Shown piece by piece: positions 24,187-36,531 of a stretch of 64,000 nt of DNA (positions within the stretch are counted from its first letter, which is position 1; every line of letters starts with the position of its first letter). Location of the stretch: the NCBI RefSeq assembly GCF_000003605.2, contig NW_003137330.1, positions 1-64,000 on the forward strand. The letters are read 5' to 3'. This DNA comes from Saccoglossus kowalevskii (taxonomy: Eukaryota; Hemichordata; Enteropneusta; Harrimaniidae). Made by a program: the position numbers and the translations under genes. The notes beneath the pieces are model-generated. The model was not told where the DNA came from, made no database searches, and worked only from the letters and a program-made list of their open reading frames with translations.

Positions 24187-27100
24187 AATAATGTATTCTA
24201 CAGTATTTCGTAACGATGAATAATATAATGTTTAAAAAATGGTTTTCCTAAATGGTATGCGTGGAAGGTGAGTTGGCACATTACTTCCTATTTCTACCTA
24301 AAATGAACATTCTGATGAAGCTATCTCTAATTTAAACTTGATATTTTGCAAAATGTCGAACTCACATACAAAGTACGATGATCTAAGTTCAAATCGAGTG
24401 TTATTTCCAATAACACTAAAGTGACCCATTAGAAAATTCAGTAAATCCAAAACAAGATATTTTGTTGTGAGAGGTTGTTATTGTGTTTTCACCCAGTAAA
24501 AATAACGGCGACAAAAAAGGTTCGATGACATATTGTTATGAGAACAATTACCTTATGTGTCGTTACGCAAGTCTCATGAAAGCCCCAAATAAGTCATCTA
24601 AGCACCTCTAATGAGTTTGTTAAGCTTCGCAGTTAAGCCCGATAAGGGTCTATATGGATGAGTGCAGATCGTAAGTGGACACATATTACTCCACTAATCT
24701 CTCGTTAGAATAGACGGTACATCCTGTACCTGGGTACACCTAATAGCAAATGCTTGTAAATTGCATTCGCCTAGCATCTATGCAGCGTCTGCCATGTTAA
24801 CTTTAATAAAACATCACGTTCACGTGACATTGATGAGTCTGTGGTCATAAAAAGTGTTTAAAAACTTTAGTTGGGCAATGAACTGCAATTTCACAAACCA
24901 CTGATCACAATGATTTAAAGGTCTCGCGAGAACATTAGAGTGTAACACCAACCGCATAACAGTGCGTAATGTTAAATGCATACTTTACCGCCGTATGTGA
25001 ATCCTTCGAATATGTGTTTGACTTACTAACAGCGTTGCCGAGATATGCGCATATCAAAAAAAACGTGGCGGTGTGATATATTTACTAATGTAGTAAAGCG
25101 ACCAGTTTACATCATGTATAAGGTGTACAAAGTGACGTCAATGGAAAATTTAAATTAGCATAGATAGCATGAGCGCATTTAAAGCAATCAAGATGTCACG
25201 TGACCACACTATGCTGCCCTGATTCTTTACACTGTATTCAATTGTAAATATAAGTAACAATCTTCCAATGAAACATTATAATTTTTTTTCCGAGTTTATA
25301 AATTTAAAAAGTACTTTAAAAGATCAATTGAGTGCAAAACATGTGACTGGTTAGAGAAGAGTGATAGACGATTAATTATTGAAGGCAACAAAAGAAAATA
25401 ACACTTTGATAATCGTTGACTCGTTTTGACGAAAGGATAATGCAAAATCGTGTCAAAGGAGATTATATTGCGAATAGTTAGTACGGTGTAACATGTTTAT
25501 GAAATAATAAAAAAACAGTACCATGTAAAATGAATGAGTGTGATTAATGGAGCGTTTCAAACGTGTTTTTGTTGCCGCATTCCGATCACAATGTGTGCGT
25601 CTTAATGTCCCAATTGGGTAGTATTTGATGACTATCGAACACGCAGATTACGTGTGCATTATTTGGTTAATCAGATAATACCTATTTTACGCAGGCACGT
25701 TTTTACTCTCAGGCTGCTTTCGATTAGAATATGCGGTCGACCATTTTCGAACATTAATAAATTACACTGCATTTTAAAATTTAGGAGTATGTTTTGAGCG
25801 TACGCTACGGCGGCAGCATACTTCCAAAGTAAAGATGTTGATGATAATTCTATTTTTATATATATTAAGTTGTTTACTACATGAAGCTCGCATTAATATG
25901 TAAAACAATATAATGCGTAATTCTGAAAATTTAATATAGAAATATTTCTATATGTAACTTCAGTCATAATATAAGTTGTGAATTATCTTTATCTTTATGC
26001 CAGTAGCTGATATGTGTTTATTCAATTAGATGCACTATATTACTTGCATGTTGTAATGCAAGATATTAGGGAATATCGTAATAATAATATTATTATTATA
26101 ATAAAAGTGGCTAGTTTTACTCTGTATTCAGTATGTCTATTTGCGATACGCAACGCTTTAGCCTGGGTAATGTGTCGGAATAAATGAGGTCACTCGTGGA
26201 TTAGTTAGAATATTTGTATGTTACAGGTCATTGTGTTACAATTGCGTTACAACGGAGTTCACAATAATACCATTATTCAAAATAGTATATTTCATTTGAC
26301 GTCATAAAGCATTACCTAGTGTGATAAATTGTAGTTGTCGTCTGCGCACGTTTACAACATTTAGTCTGTTTCACGCGCTGAATAACGTTCTATGATTACG
26401 TCAGTTTAATATTTTTTTTGAGATTCCGCAATCAACCAATTGATGCAATTATGCAAATAATGAAGAAGGTGACATTCGATAATGAGTGAATAATAAGTGT
26501 ACTCCGCAAATTGAAAAACAAAAAGTTGTACTAAAAACAAAGCTAAAGTTAATATATCATGATTTTGATAATTTCAACCATTTTGGTATGCAAATGAGAC
26601 GCAAAATAAACTAAATAATGAGTAATTTGTGACCTATTGATCGCGGAAATATTAATTTTTGTTATTATATTAATATTTTATTAGTATTTTGAAAACAACG
26701 TATTATGGGGCTATTATTTCATCATATGTAATGGCATCAACAAATGTTTGTTTGTTTGTTTGGTGATTATTTCTGGATGTCCACGGCCGATAGTGACTGA
26801 ATCATGAATGGTTCTACTGTCGACGTTCGTGGCGCACTTGACTTCCTTGTCGCTGCTTTGCATTATAAATGATATCATGTCATACTATATTTGCATTGAA
26901 CACGTTTTTACCATCAAATTGCATGCATGAATTACTATACAACCTTATTTGGGTGGGGGTAGGTTGGGATGGGGGTACATGCTTTATGTTTTTTGCAAAA
27001 ATTGTGTTTATGCGTCACTAAGGTTTTAGTTTTTGATATAATATCATATTACAGTCGTTGACACTTTTAAACTCGTCTCTACTTCTGTCATCGTCTCGAT

Positions 27101-27190
27101 CAACGTACAGCTACCAGTCGCAAGCAGAAATTTGAAGAAAACACTACACCAAATCTTCCAATTTTATATTGGATCTCTCTGTCAGATGGG
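24187..27190. other. non-coding stretch with minor repeats
   Basis: No gene is recognised. It contains a perfect 20-bp palindrome TAATAATAATATTATTATTA at 26079-26098 and a short (GTTT)n run near 26745-26762. A weak 5S-like phrase at 24628-24670 is discussed in the findings. Confidence 0.45.
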
Positions 27191-27275
27191 GGTCATAGCT
27201 CAACCAGATATGTTGATGGATTGTGACGTGTAGATTACCCATCGCTGACGAGTTCGACTACCAGCATTCTGTTAT
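27190..27275 (+). mobile_element. possible tRNA-derived SINE head
   Basis: TAGCTCAACCA at 27196-27206 fits the A box at ten of eleven positions. GAGTTCGACTA at 27250-27260 resembles a B box. The 54-bp spacing is longer than in an ordinary tRNA but within the range for SINE heads or tRNAs with a long variable arm. No clear tail or target duplication is visible. Confidence 0.35.
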
Positions 27276-27739
27276 ATTTAATATTAAAAATACCGCTGGT
27301 CGTATTGCCAATACTCTATTCTACGCCAAGCGTAATTCATGATCGAACGAACACAATTATAGATCGGATACAGAATAGAATATCAGTATAATGTTATAAC
27401 AAATTGAAATTCCGCTAGTGTAGTTTATGATCTCGAAACCATATTGAGATTATGAAAACATACACAATTAATTATGGATTACCGGCCACTCATTACAAGT
27501 TAGTTGCCAATTAATATTCCATTGATAACGATACACTTGCAGCACGTATTATGAAATAGATATTTAACCAGAACAGTATAGCAAATGGATATGCGCCATT
27601 GCTTTGAAATTACTTTCTGTAATTACTGTAATATGTAACTGAGGTGTTCGTATTTTCTATCTTGTCTTAGAGTAAAGAACAGTAACAGACTGTGAGTAAT
27701 ATCTGACCGTGTTTCAATTTCACTCACTCGTTTGTGTGG

Positions 27740-27780
27740 GCAACCGGGTCACAATTGCGCATGCGTAGTTGTACCGCGTT
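27740..27780 (+). promoter_or_regulatory. NRF1-type promoter site
   Basis: TTGCGCATGCGTAG contains GCGCATGCG at 27757-27765, the core of the palindromic NRF1 recognition sequence (YGCGCAYGCGCR), within a locally GC-richer stretch (CAACCGGGTC, ACCGCGTTG). NRF1 sites usually lie close to transcription starts. About 170 bp downstream is an ideal splice donor, so this reads as a TATA-less promoter of a plus-strand transcript. Confidence 0.45.
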
Positions 27781-27933
27781 GTTTGGAGCCGACGACCAGC
27801 ATATGATAAAGGCAGAGAAGACTCGGCATTTGATTGAATCACAACTCGTGGTTTACAGTTCAGAAGACAAGTGCGCCATAGTGTGTTTGTCGCTGTGATT
27901 AGTATTACCTGACATTTAAAGCATAAATATTGG
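27781..27933 (+). other. candidate non-coding first exon
   Basis: This stretch between the NRF1-type site and a consensus donor (TTGG|GTGAGT, GT at 27934-27935) is more balanced in composition than its surroundings. It carries a short upstream frame starting at an ATG (CATATGATAAAGG) and closing after about 31 codons, so it is more likely 5' untranslated than protein-coding. The exact start is unknown. It could lead to the terminal exon at 31280 or to exons further right. Confidence 0.35.
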
Positions 27934-27935
27934 GT

Positions 27936-29234
27936 GAGTTATTTCAATTACAATCTTATCTAATCTCGCGATATCTGTTCCCGCCCGCTGGACGAGGTGT
28001 CAGTGTTGTTCACTGCACGTACAAATGGTGATTTGCTTGCAAACGTTCGCTCTAAGGTGGTTATAATACGGATCTAAGAGCCGGTTAAGCTCCCGTTTTC
28101 ATCCAAGTTGTACATTATTAAGTATCCAAACATGTTCCAGTTTACAAAACGTCTGATTCGTAATGCTCGACATGTGACCACCCTGTAACAGTTTGCCGAT
28201 TACGATTACGGAAAGAACTGTTGCATTAGAAAGTTCTGTCAGGATATCTCATGTATCCCCGTGGCATTACAATAAGAAATGCAACTAAAAACGTGTTCGG
28301 GAATTAAATATTAATTGGGCGTGGTCGAACGAACACACCTTACGTATGTGTACAAGCTAAATACCCCGGTAGGCCAAAATGTATAGTGTACGTAGTTTCG
28401 TTGCCGTTTAGGATATTATGTAGAAAGCATATCTCAGCATATCTTTAGTATGAAGCTTTTGTATCAAAACGGTACATATATGTTTACCGGAAATTAACAT
28501 GAATGTCACTATCTGGTGTAATGCCAAATAGGGCAACCTGAACCCAACAAAATATATATAGAGAGAGGCGACGTGTTTACGTTATTGTTTTATCAGTACA
28601 AACAAAGCATATTTATTAAGTGCAATATACTTATTTATTTGCAACAGCACTGGGCGAAGTACGCATGCGAGCTCATGTCAAAATATAATACTTAATACAA
28701 GAAGTATTTACACATTTATAGGCTATGCTTGGTGATGAATAAAATCCAGTCAGCTTATATATAATTGTAATTTATTACTTTTCTTTGTCATGGAATGCGT
28801 GACATGTAGATTACAGCAAATGCATTATCTACTTTACCCCCCTGTATTTAGCTATGTGGTTATACTGTTGATGATACGAACGCGATGAAACGCGGTGATT
28901 ACCATAATGTGTGTATTGTGTGTAGCATTATATTAGTTTCACTGTTCTGTTGCATACCCCGTCCCTCATCTGGGCCATGAAGTTATTTCACGCTGGGTGC
29001 CAATGAGAATATAGTCTAGTATCATCAGATTTTAAGCTCCCGGGGTCTAGTAATTGAAGCTCGCATTGGGACTGGATCGCAAGCCTACCACTATACAGAG
29101 CAGCTTCAGTATTGGCCTGGGCCGTGGGCATACGAACGCCTGGTAGAGATTATTTTGGCCGTAGGTCTAGGACACCCAGATACAAGGATACTTGTTCATT
29201 TCTGAGCAGTGCGGCTACTGGAACCAACTGTAAT
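27936..29234. other. possible first intron, nothing firm
   Basis: No exon is recognised. A GC-richer block at about 29030-29235, including GCTCCCGGGGTCTAG and GGCCTGGGCCGTGGGC, stands out. Its frame has no ATG and no identifiable domain. Confidence 0.35.
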
Positions 29235-29254
29235 ACTGATTTAAATCTTACTAG

Positions 29255-29407
29255 ATGCGTAATACCGCCAGTTATTTTTTCTTTAATGTATTCCCGGACC
29301 TGCGGCAAATGTTTGGGTTCAGAAGTATTAATGTTTCAAGATATATCACGCACAATAATAAAACTCCATACAAATCACCGAGAGGTCCGATTATTTTCAT
29401 TTATTAC
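29255..29407 (+). CDS. candidate coding exon, weak globin-like phrase
   Basis: The frame beginning ATGCGTAATACCGCC runs 51 codons to an excellent donor, TTATTAC|GTAAGT. Possible acceptors are TTACTAG just before the ATG and CCGCCAG at about 29270. The peptide contains YFFFNVFPDLRQMFGF. That phrase looks like the B-C corner of a globin, with proline and then phenylalanine six residues later at the CD1 position, and the second acceptor would fall near the classical globin B12.2 intron in the expected phase 2. The following residues (RSINVSRYITHNN) do not continue like a globin E helix, and no distal histidine is evident. Chance resemblance or a decayed exon is quite possible. Confidence 0.2.
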
Positions 29408-29409
29408 GT

Positions 29410-31279
29410 AAGTAACTTCAGATTACTAAAGCATTTTTACGTTTGTAGCATTGTAAACGCGAGATCGTGAACACATATCGGTGGAAAACTCAATTGCTTC
29501 GTCGTTAAGGTATACATCGCGGTACCCGGGCATCTTGCATTTAAGCTGTTATTTCAATGTATTATATCATGACGACAAAGCCTGTTCTGAATAAAGTATG
29601 GAACAATCCTCTAAATTCGAGATTATAAATTCATTTGCATTTTGGAGCGCAATCTAGGAAAGATTAAACTTATACATCTCGATATATAGTGATATATGTT
29701 CAGTGTCGAATATTCCTGCGAAATTACCAGAATTAGATCAGGATATAACGAGCCGGAGACCCATCCAACGGGAGACTCCCAGTGCACACAATGACCCGCT
29801 GCGTACCTGTAATCGCCATGAAAGAATGTGTGGGAAATAAACGTTCAAATCTAATGAATGACGCTAAAAAGTAGTCATCAAATTTCAATATATTGCCGGA
29901 GTGACATTAGAGATTCATTGCGGTTTCAGCGAGTAGACAGATCGATTTAACTCTGCAGTGTTTGAGGGAATTACGACTGAAAATGTGCTGTGTATAGTAT
30001 GACGATCACATCACAGTATTAAAGATGGCAGCTACTCTAAAGACCACGCCCTCATGAGAGGTCAGAGTTCACGTATCAAGAGGGTATTACTATATCATAA
30101 TACGTCAAAGGATAATTCACATTTTAAAACCACCTTTATAAATAACTCACTATTAATTTGCTGAGTTTGCAAAAATAAATGGCATTCATATAAAATAAAA
30201 CGTTTTAGAATACGTACCATGACCCATATCATTCGCATTCGTTTTCTTGTCATTCACATAATAATTTCAATCAATATTTTCAAAATTATTCTAAACTACA
30301 CAACGCCTATAATGGGATTAGAGACAAATCGTTGGGTATTTTAAAAACAAAATGTCACAGTATGCTATATTAACCGATGTTAGACTGAATACCACTGGCA
30401 GCAACATGTAAACGCGCACATATTATTATAATACACGGTCAACATCATAGGTTAAAAATCGTCAGTAAATTAATCTGTGCAAACTACAAATGTAATTAAT
30501 GTTTATGGTAATATTTTAGTTTGGTAACTGGATGAACTGAATAATGACACTTATCCAACGGATTGTCTACAACTATCAATATATGATGATTTCGAGAATA
30601 AAACTATCAATGTTATGTAAAAAACGTATGTCGACGCCCATCAAGTTTGCGGCGTTTGACCTGTAGATGGCGTGGTTCATAAGGCAAACCAGCGTTAACG
30701 GTGGTTGCCATCAAAAGCCTCTAATTCTACTAGTCTGTACCACAAGATATTTGCGATATCACCCCACTGCGCAATGCGGCATGTAACAATTGACTGACAA
30801 CGACGTCAAAGTACTACCTTTACCACTATGCAAGTCAATGTGTGTTTTATTGCACACCACACCCTTGTTCTGCTTATGTTGACACACTAAATAAATATTG
30901 AACAATTGCTAGCTGCGCGTGGAGCTTGTGTAGAATATCGGGACTGTTTTCCTTAGCGTGAACACAGCAGTGAGATGAACACAATTAATTTTTGCCTTGA
31001 ATATAAACCCTTCATAAAAACAAAATGTGAATGTCAGTTATCCACGTATACTGTTATTTTGCGCATGCGTATATGGAACAAATTCTAAATGACTCCGTTT
31101 TGTGAACAAAAATTATTCATTATTACATAACTTGTATTAATATAATTGTTTAAAATAATTACCAAAGAGGTTAACCGTGGCAAAACAGTTAACTTTTTGT
31201 CATTTTGTATAATAGATTTTCTTGGATACGATTTGACATTGGTTGTACATACATATATTTATTTTAAAACTTCTTTCAG
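29410..31279. other. possible intron, nothing recognised
   Basis: No coding exon, RNA gene or repeat is identified. It contains GCGCATGCG at 31061-31069, about 220 bp upstream of the candidate terminal exon, so it could be a second promoter. Confidence 0.4.
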
Positions 31280-31425
31280 ATGATGGCAATACATATCGTA
31301 GAAAACACAGCTTTTCTCTGAGCGTCGCCCAAAAGGTCAAGCCCGGAGAGTTTGATCAAGTGTCTCATTCAGGCCAAGTACGAATCTCGGGTGGTTCTAG
31401 TGGCTCGTACGCGGCTCGCACGTAG
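31280..31425 (+). CDS. candidate terminal coding exon, unknown product
   Basis: A pyrimidine-rich acceptor (AAAACTTCTTTCAG, AG at 31278-31279) opens a frame of 47 complete codons ending in TAG at 31423-31425. The first two bases complete a split codon, so the intron is phase 1. The peptide begins DGNTYRRKHSFSLSVAQKVK, continues PGEFDQVSHSGQVRISGGSS and ends GSYAART. It is hydrophilic, rich in Ser, Gly and basic residues, like a cytoplasmic or unstructured C-terminal tail. Base composition and codon use are clearly more gene-like than in flanking DNA. AATAAA lies 92 bp beyond the stop. I do not recognise the protein. The upstream partner exon is not identified; the first exon near 27.8 kb is a possibility only. 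Confidence 0.5.
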
Positions 31426-31516
31426 GAAAGTCAAGTTCTGTCTTAAGGGCCATCACGTGTCGTATGACTCAAAAGACCGGACCTGACTGGGAAATATTTA
31501 TGTGCAACCACGAGGG

Positions 31517-31522
31517 AATAAA
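31517..31522 (+). terminator. AATAAA polyadenylation signal
   Basis: Canonical hexamer in GAGGGAATAAACAACGTG, 92 bp after the stop codon of the candidate terminal exon. Cleavage would be expected at about 31535-31550. AATAAA is frequent by chance in AT-rich DNA; position is the main support. Confidence 0.45.
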
Positions 31523-31549
31523 CAACGTGCGCATTCATTCACTAATTCA

Positions 31550-34238
31550 CCCATTCAATTGTTGTCGGTGTTTGTTTATTAAAGTTTAGTGTTTAAATTT
31601 CGATAATGCCAATATGCTAAAAAGATGGTTGCACAGTCACGTCACATAGTTTCAAACATGGAATATGTTTCCTGTGACACAATGCCCTACATATACAATC
31701 AGCTATAAATAACAGTCATCGATCTAATCAATAATACCCAGCTGCGCGTGTTTATACCAGGTTCCTAGTTCGATGGAGATAATAAGTAAATATCCATCAT
31801 CCTCTGGGTACAGTAAACGTGCTGGAGAGGGGATACTGTAAACCCCCTGGGAGTGCCGTGGATGTAAACGGTAATTGAATATCACTCGACATCAAAAGCA
31901 ACCGTACGTTTGTAACCATGTAATTAGACGCTCGTTTAAGACTCGAGCAATCATATACTGTCTGAGTTTCAAGTGAATGTTCAACTCACAATTCGTGGCT
32001 GCAACATCTTAACAATGATTTTCAGTTGTATTCCAGTTATGTATACCAGAGTGTTAAGACTTGAGCTGAGATGATTATTTGTTTCATTCCCTAATTTGTA
32101 GATTGAGTAAATTCAGGATTTTTTTTAACAGCTGCTTGAATCATCTTGCCCCAAGTCGTGAAGAACTACAGAAGCTTGTTTGATTTTGAGAAAGCTCGAG
32201 TCGGTTACCAATCACTCTTAGTTGAGTGTATTCTGCGTACATGTACTTCGAATGGTGGTTATATAGTTTAGTGGCAATTCAAAATTTATTAAGATTAAAA
32301 GTTTATTAAGTCAACAAATTTCAATTCACAGCAACGGATAAAATGATACACATGTACGACAGACTGAGAGTGTATGTGTTAATCTACTACAAATAACAGT
32401 ATATGTAACATCTATTCAATTGCAGCTTTATTATTTAACAAGAATTCAATGTAATGGTTCATCGTAATTAGAAAATATATACGTTGATATGCGATGAACC
32501 ATGTATCCACATCTGAAATATCCGTTCCTAAGTATCGTCATAGGAACAAGTGGATGCGCGAACTCCCAAGCTACAAAAGAACCAACACAAAACTAGTGTT
32601 ACCATGGGTAGGAGACATCTCTACAAAGAGGTTATAGGGCATACACACTATTTGTTAATTTCGTAACATTATGTGACACATATTTATCAACCACATCACA
32701 TAATATGCTAATTACTTGTTATATAATTGCATCTGTTCAATTAGAGCCATTAGACTGCTCAAACACGTCATCTCCACGTGTAACGGTCGTATTTTCAAGT
32801 TACTTGGGAATGTGCATTAATACTCTGCATTCGGTATCCGACTTGTTATTGAATATTCCAAATATAATGCACACAGCTGAATAAAATCACATTTAATAAG
32901 GCCCTAATTATATATTCACACGATAGCTACGCTTAAAATACTCATATGATGATTTTTACATGCATCGATATCAAGCGAGTGAGAAAAAAATATTAAAGTT
33001 CACCCAGACTAAAATAACTTTGATACTTTAGTGCCCATCTCAATGTTTTTAATGTGCCAGTGTGTTTGCAGTGTGTTTTAATATGTAGTTCTGCTACTTC
33101 CATTTGTGTTGTTTTAGGTCTTTCATATGCCTTTGGCTCAATTCATCATCGTAGAACTCATATATTGGTTACGCGACACCGACAAAGGAAAGAATAATTA
33201 CATTTGGGTTCAAAAAACAATGTAGGTCATTGGTTTTTAGGCTATTTGATGATTTTGGGTATATCGTGAATATTCAAAAGTTGATATATATGCAGGTTGT
33301 GCGCATACTCTAGTCAATATTAGTGCCATCCTACTACAAATTGCATTACGGCAAAATCTCTGGAACAACATATTAAAAATGCACCTTTTTGTACTTTAAA
33401 TATATATTTTAGGTCATATAACAGAGGTTTAATAGCAAGATACTTATGTGATTTCAGAGTTAAACATTTCCGTGAGCATGGGAAACATTTTAAATATAGC
33501 ATTTTACATTTTACTTCTTTAATTCACATAAACCACATTTGACTGGGTTAGCTTCCTGAAAATGGTATTAGATATATGCCCAATTTTTGGTTTTTAAGAT
33601 CAAGTGTATGCTTTGGAGACAAGTGTGTGACTGTTTAGTGACTAGTGAATGTTATTGGCAAATACCTAACCGCAGGGAATTAGCTTATTAATCCTATTTC
33701 AATGTAAAACATTTCTCTTGTGATAAAAGTATATTTATTTACATTTTAATTAGAGAATGTTGGCGGTATACTTGGAACAATCAGCTACACGCAGGAAGTT
33801 TACTTAACCAGTCAAACAATACTTCAGGACACTATGTGGATGCGAGATTACTGTAAATGTCACTTCAGAAACATAGGTCATATATATAGAAATGTTATGT
33901 CACCTGATGTTATAATATCTATAGTGATAACGTGTTAGGAAAGAAAAGACAGACATTAAGTAAATATTCTGACAGTAATGTTATGATCAGTTAATACACA
34001 TATCTAAAAAAAGTGAACAATGTATAGCTCACGCTATGGGAATAAACATTTACACAACTTCAGCTAAGATGTCAAATAAACCACCACCACATCCATCATT
34101 GGAAGGTAGATCAACTTATCTTTATGTGGCGGTAAACTTTGATGTCTTTGTTCTGGGTTGCTGCAGATAAACACTGTAATCGCTAGTACCTACCTATTTG
34201 TCTAATGTGTCTTTTCTTCGGCTTACCACTTTCTCCAG
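31550..34238. other. non-coding stretch, CpG-poor in its right half
   Basis: No gene recognised. From about 32.95 kb the CpG density falls to roughly 1.3-2 per 100 bp by eye and stays low to about 36 kb, against about 4 per 100 in other sampled parts of the window. Confidence 0.4.
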
Positions 34239-34440
34239 GTGTAGCATGTGCGTTGTTGATCACTCCTGCATTGTGGTCGACAACGTTCTCTATAGGTCAT
34301 GGATAACAAACATAAATATACAACCCCAGTACGAACACTTGGATTCACTCGTCCTTTCTGACTGCAAAATGTTTCTTTCTGCTGAGGACAGAGCCAGTGT
34401 TACATTTGACCAAACAGAAAGTAGATACAAGAGTGTTTAG
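34239..34440 (+). CDS. candidate terminal coding exon, unknown product
   Basis: A long pyrimidine tract followed by CTTACCACTTTCTCCAG makes a strong acceptor (AG at 34237-34238). The open frame then runs 66 codons to a TAG at 34438-34440, entering with one base of a split codon (phase 2 intron). The peptide starts CSMCVVDHSCIVVDNVLYRS and ends DRASVTFDQTESRYKSV. No known domain is recognised. No AATAAA is seen within a few hundred bases after the stop, which weakens the case for a terminal exon. It lies inside the CpG-poor block, which could mark a methylated gene body. Confidence 0.3.
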
Positions 34441-36531
34441 CCATTACATTACTTTCAACATCTAAAGCTACCAAGACCCACAGTTTTATAGTTTACCACT
34501 AAGAACAGAAATGACGAGGATCTTAACGTGTCTGGCTTAAACCTCACTCTAGTAACTATATACACACACGTTACTCTAAAGGCCTTGCTGACAGACATCG
34601 GACGATCCTGTAAGACAGACTTCTTATGCTTTTGAGAAGTGCTTCTGTAACAAGGTAGATCTCATTTTTTTCCCTTTGTGTATTGAAGAGCACCAATGTG
34701 CGTGCCATTTCCAGCTGTATCAAGACAGTAGTCTGTAGCATGTGTATTAATGAACCGTATATTATTGATTAGGTTCCCGCATGGTGTTCATGAATGGGTG
34801 CCATATCGAATTCATTCACATATGTATATAACATCAATATTTTTTAACAAATAGAGATATAATAATTATACAAATATCATGTTATGCATTAACATTATAC
34901 TAGTAGTCAAACGGTCTCTGTGATCAGTTATCAGACAATACATTATTCAAACTTTTGTTATCAGTGTATATGTCTACGAGTAAGTTATCTCAAAGTATAA
35001 TATTTAGCTTGAAACAAAGTATCAGGTTCACGCAAAGGTTTGTTATGGTAAAATAATGCATTTCCTTGAAGGAAAAGGATTTTCTATGTTCAGGAAATAC
35101 ATTTAAACTTTAGAATTATTTATAGGACTTAATATGTGTTGTATGACCAAACAAATTCACGAATGTTATAAAATGTTCCAATTGCTCAAGAAATATATTT
35201 CAAATTTTGAAATCACTAAACATGCAAAAAAATAAATTGTCACACAAGTATGACCAAGAATTATGTATCCATGAATGTCAGCAGCAATGTTTCCCTGAGG
35301 ACTTTGTTATGCGTTGTTCTAAATATCTATTAAAAATACATTGAGAATGAAAATAATATGGGTTGCACTTTGTGGCGCGCATGAATCCCAAATCCAATAC
35401 AATTACCACACTAGTATAGGGTGCACCTGCCACAATTTAGGTTTACACATTTTATGAGTATAGTAATTCCAAATTCCGAAATCAACACAATTCATTTATT
35501 TCGCAGTAAACATGGGCCTGAAGTCCAGCTATCACATCTAATCGGAGAAAATATTATCTCGTTACAATAGGTAAACTATAATATACACAAATTGTACATA
35601 TATATCTCCACCTTATACTGGAGATTTTTCTATACAAACAAGCATTTGACAATGTATATCATTGGAAATGTATCAATGCGTCATTAGTGAAATTCCCATA
35701 ATCACTTTAAGGCATTCGGATATTACCTCACAATTATATCAGACATTTTAAATTAATCCTTAAGCCTCCTCATTGACCTATAGATATATAATAATGCAAG
35801 GGTTCTTTACATTGGTAAATAGTTACTAAGCTGCAGGGTTATTACAGATTAGACTCTAGCTGGGGGGTCCGTGTGATTTGTATGTATGTATTTATATGTA
35901 TGTATATTTCTAATTCGTTTACAACTAACTACTGCTATTGCGATAACAATGTTACTTACCTAGTTATAAAAACTGCATATTATGCAAACTTCCTGAACTG
36001 AACACATGAGATACATTGTTTCGTTTGATAGTACGATGCCTTGTGTAAATCGCCCATACATATTAATCACTAGAAATGATTTGAGCTATAAAGCGAGATC
36101 GTAATTTCCACGAGTTCTTCTAAACCCAACTCTCGTGTGGATCACTGGTTACCAACGCACATGTAATATGCATCCTGGGTTCATCAGGAATAGACCAGCG
36201 CGACAAACCCCATTATTAGTTCTACGTGACCCGTTGCATATAGATTGCGTTATTTAACAAACGTTTAGCCTAACGTTCAGGTTTGTAGAACACCTAAAGC
36301 TCTGTGCATAATCAGTGCCCTGCCAGAATGACGCCTTTAGACATTACAATTAAATATCCAATTCAGTTTGTACATGATACGTATGCTACCAGATGATGGT
36401 TCATTTATTTATAATCGATACCGAGATATTGTAACAACAACCAAGTAATACATCGTTATGAAACAAATCACGAATCACAAAATACGTCAGCGTCTCCATA
36501 ACAAAGGTTCTATGACGGTTAAAGCGGGGGT
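34441..36531. other. non-coding stretch, nothing recognised
   Basis: AT-rich and CpG-poor to about 36.0 kb. A short TGTA-rich run (TGTATGTATGTATTTATATG) sits near 35880. Confidence 0.45.

Noticed and set aside
29753-29772. Minus-strand TTGGATGGG word like the 5S rRNA control region
   Set aside because: The neighbouring 5S landmarks (AGTTAAGC, GACCGCCTGGGA) are absent.
31347-31358. AGAGTTTGATCA, identical to the start of bacterial 16S rRNA
   Set aside because: Only 12 bases agree, the next bases diverge, and it lies within the candidate terminal exon.
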